Positions 14,959-16,186 of a DNA stretch of 16,186 nt are shown piece after piece. Source of the stretch: Mobilitalea sp. (GTDB taxonomy: Bacteria > Bacillota_A > Clostridia > Lachnospirales > Lachnospiraceae); the NCBI GenBank assembly GCA_029974875.1, contig JARKQP010000137.1, positions 1 to 16,186 of the forward strand. The letters are read 5' to 3'. The notes under the pieces were generated by a model. The model saw only the letters and a list, made by a program, of their open reading frames with translations. It was not told the origin of the DNA and did no database searches. Numbering within the stretch: position 1 is the first letter of the stretch; every line of letters starts with the position of its first letter. Both the position numbers and the translations under genes were made by a program.

Positions 14959-15943
14959 TTTCGTCACCTCTTAAATACCGGCTGTAAGCCAGACTGATAT
15001 GATACATCTGATTTGCCGGGATAATTCCTTTCTCCGTAACATATCCATTGATATACTTTGCCTCCACAGGAACCAGCTCCGGCGATTCGAAATCAATCTT
15101 ACCTGCTTCAATTTCATTGCTCCAGTTGCATGTGAGCTTACGTTCCAGGTCACTCATTACCAGTTTCCTTTTATACCCATAGACAGGACGGATATCCAGC
15201 TTAATCAGGGGTGTCAGAAAGTAAAGGGGAATGCCATAATGGGCACATACAAGGCCGACCAAATCCGACCCCGTGGTATTAAAGCCGGTTCCATCCGGAT
15301 AAAAGGTTTCCGCACCCATAAATACCCCCTCACAGTCCTTCAGGTAATACATGATGGCTGCATCCGGAATAAATTTTATCCTGTGCCCCGCCTTCTGACA
15401 GGCCATTACAAAGGGAACCCCGCCGTCGATGACCCTGCTTTCGGCAATATACACTGTGTGCCGGTTTCCGCTATGTTGAAGCCTGGTAAGGAATTTTTCC
15501 ACCGTACTGGAATAATCATATACGAAAATGCGCTTCATGCCCTTCGCCAGCTCCGCAGCATATTCCACAACCTTTTCAATTGCCTTATCTGATGTTGATA
15601 AATAGCGATCCTTTGTCTCCAGTATTTTGCCAACAGCCTCATCAACGGTGCAGCTGGCATAACCGTCAATCCCGTGTATCATCAATAATATGGCATTATT
15701 TATTGCCTGGCTTGCTTCTCCTCGGGTCGCCATAAAAAAGGCAGTAACCTTTTTTATATCCTCTATGACCTTTTCTGTCTCCCGGTTTTCTTTCCTGCCT
15801 TCCAACGCAATCGCTTCTATCATCTCTCCTATCATGGAGATATGTCTGCTTGCCCCAAGAACCCTTTGTTCCACAATATCATCGAATTTTACCTTTACAT
15901 AATCCGGCAGCACATCCCGTATCAATCTCCATTCTTCTCTCAT
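14945..15943 (-). CDS. eIF2B alpha/beta/delta-like protein (MtnA/ribose-bisphosphate isomerase superfamily)
   Basis: A 332-residue protein resembling the IF-2B family, which includes MtnA (methylthioribose-1-phosphate isomerase), archaeal ribose-1,5-bisphosphate isomerase and eIF2B regulatory subunits. An N-terminal helical domain (1-130) contains ATRGEASQAINNAI. The Rossmann-like domain has IAESRVIDGG (166-174), FIPDAAIMYYL (191-201), FMGAE (208-212), then NTTGSDLVGLVCAHYGIPLYFLTP. The catalytic aspartate of the isomerases lies in GAD, which here is GAE, and the catalytic cysteine segment is replaced by YDYSS (142-146). It may therefore be a ligand-binding or divergent enzyme. The ATG at 15943 has GGGGAGG upstream. 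It lies between the amidohydrolase and BtpA genes and probably acts on the same sugar-phosphate-like compound. Confidence 0.78.
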   Translation of the reverse strand: MREEWRLIRDVLPDYVKVKFDDIVEQRVLGASRHISMIGEMIEAIALEGRKENRETEKVIEDIKKVTAFFMATRGEASQAINNAILLMIHGIDGYASCTVDEAVGKILETKDRYLSTSDKAIEKVVEYAAELAKGMKRIFVYDYSSTVEKFLTRLQHSGNRHTVYIAESRVIDGGVPFVMACQKAGHRIKFIPDAAIMYYLKDCEGVFMGAETFYPDGTGFNTTGSDLVGLVCAHYGIPLYFLTPLIKLDIRPVYGYKRKLVMSDLERKLTCNWSNEIEAGKIDFESPELVPVEAKYINGYVTEKGIIPANQMYHISLAYSRYLRGDENEYV

Positions 15944-16023
15944 ACAATCCTCCCCTAAATCCAGTAAACAACGCCCGGAAAGTCATCTGTAGCGCAATTC
16001 CTTTCCCCATCCGGCCGCAAATG

Positions 16024-16186
16024 CTAATTACCAAGTATATTTTCCGCGGTTTTAAAGTAAATATTGTCCAGATACTCTTTCTCTAAATGGAACATCTCGA
16101 ACACATCAACGGAGCATTTTGTCAGCCTTTCCGGATACGAGGACCCAAATACGATCTTCACCTTCGGCAGCTTTGAAAAAGCTTTT
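16024..16186 (-). CDS. Amidohydrolase-family protein, C-terminal end (partial)
   Basis: The frame enters from the window edge and runs 53 codons to a TAG at 16026-16024. The segment KIVFGSSYPE, followed about 30 residues later by NIYFKTAENILG, resembles the C-terminus of Amidohydro_2 metal-dependent hydrolases, where the FGSDYP-type motif usually carries the last metal-binding aspartate. Here the position is serine (GSSYP), which may mean altered metal binding or only a divergent member. The next gene starts 80 bases on, with no clear promoter or terminator in the gap, so they probably form one operon. The upstream part, needed to name the enzyme, is outside the window. Confidence 0.6.
   Translation of the reverse strand, partial: KAFSKLPKVKIVFGSSYPERLTKCSVDVFEMFHLEKEYLDNIYFKTAENILGN

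Overview
The window looks like chromosomal DNA of a low-GC anaerobic Firmicute, most likely a Clostridia/Lachnospiraceae relative. Supporting signs are a CIRCE-controlled groES-groEL operon, strong TTGACA/TATAAT promoters, AGGAGG ribosome sites, TTG starts, a tRNA without an encoded CCA end, and DUF6062, DUF1848, BtpA and GlnRS genes of clostridial type. Assignment below class is inference. Apart from the first 146 bases, every gene is on the minus strand.

Layout. (1) 1-146: the end of a plus-strand cell-wall amidase. (2) 217-1915: an intracellular tannase-type esterase with its own promoter and an operator-like palindrome, bracketed by two related hairpin terminators. (3) 1998-4031: groES-groEL with promoter and a perfect CIRCE operator. 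(4) 4032-4442: a gene-free, hairpin-rich region holding a 123-nt nested palindrome that may be a plus-strand RNA or a MITE. (5) 4443-8003: glnS followed by DUF2225 and DUF6062, two cysteine-rich proteins of unknown function, both with TTG starts. (6) 8056-9249: a membrane-anchored HExxH protein (DUF3810). (7) 9404-12347: the metNIQ methionine importer with a long regulated leader. (8) 12423-13624: a DUF1848 protein and a truncated amino-acid racemase behind a strong terminator. (9) 13745-13916: tRNA-Pro with anticodon AGG and a consensus promoter. (10) 14137-16186: an operon of an amidohydrolase (partial), an eIF2B-like protein and a BtpA-family protein.

The main discovery candidate is the leader of metNIQ. 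Instead of a recognisable SAM-I riboswitch or T-box, it holds a 38-codon open frame (12148-12264, minus) with its own ribosome site and eight methionine codons. Its last codons and stop lie in a segment (12152-12158) that can pair either with a nearby segment or with the 3' arm of an intrinsic terminator 37 nt further on. This is the architecture of ribosome-mediated transcription attenuation, in which methionyl-tRNA supply would set expression of the methionine importer.

Other points of interest are the 123-nt palindrome, whose arm differences stay paired only in plus-strand RNA; the A34 proline tRNA; the tannase with its full catalytic and gallate-binding residue set; and the eIF2B-like protein lacking the isomerase catalytic residues.
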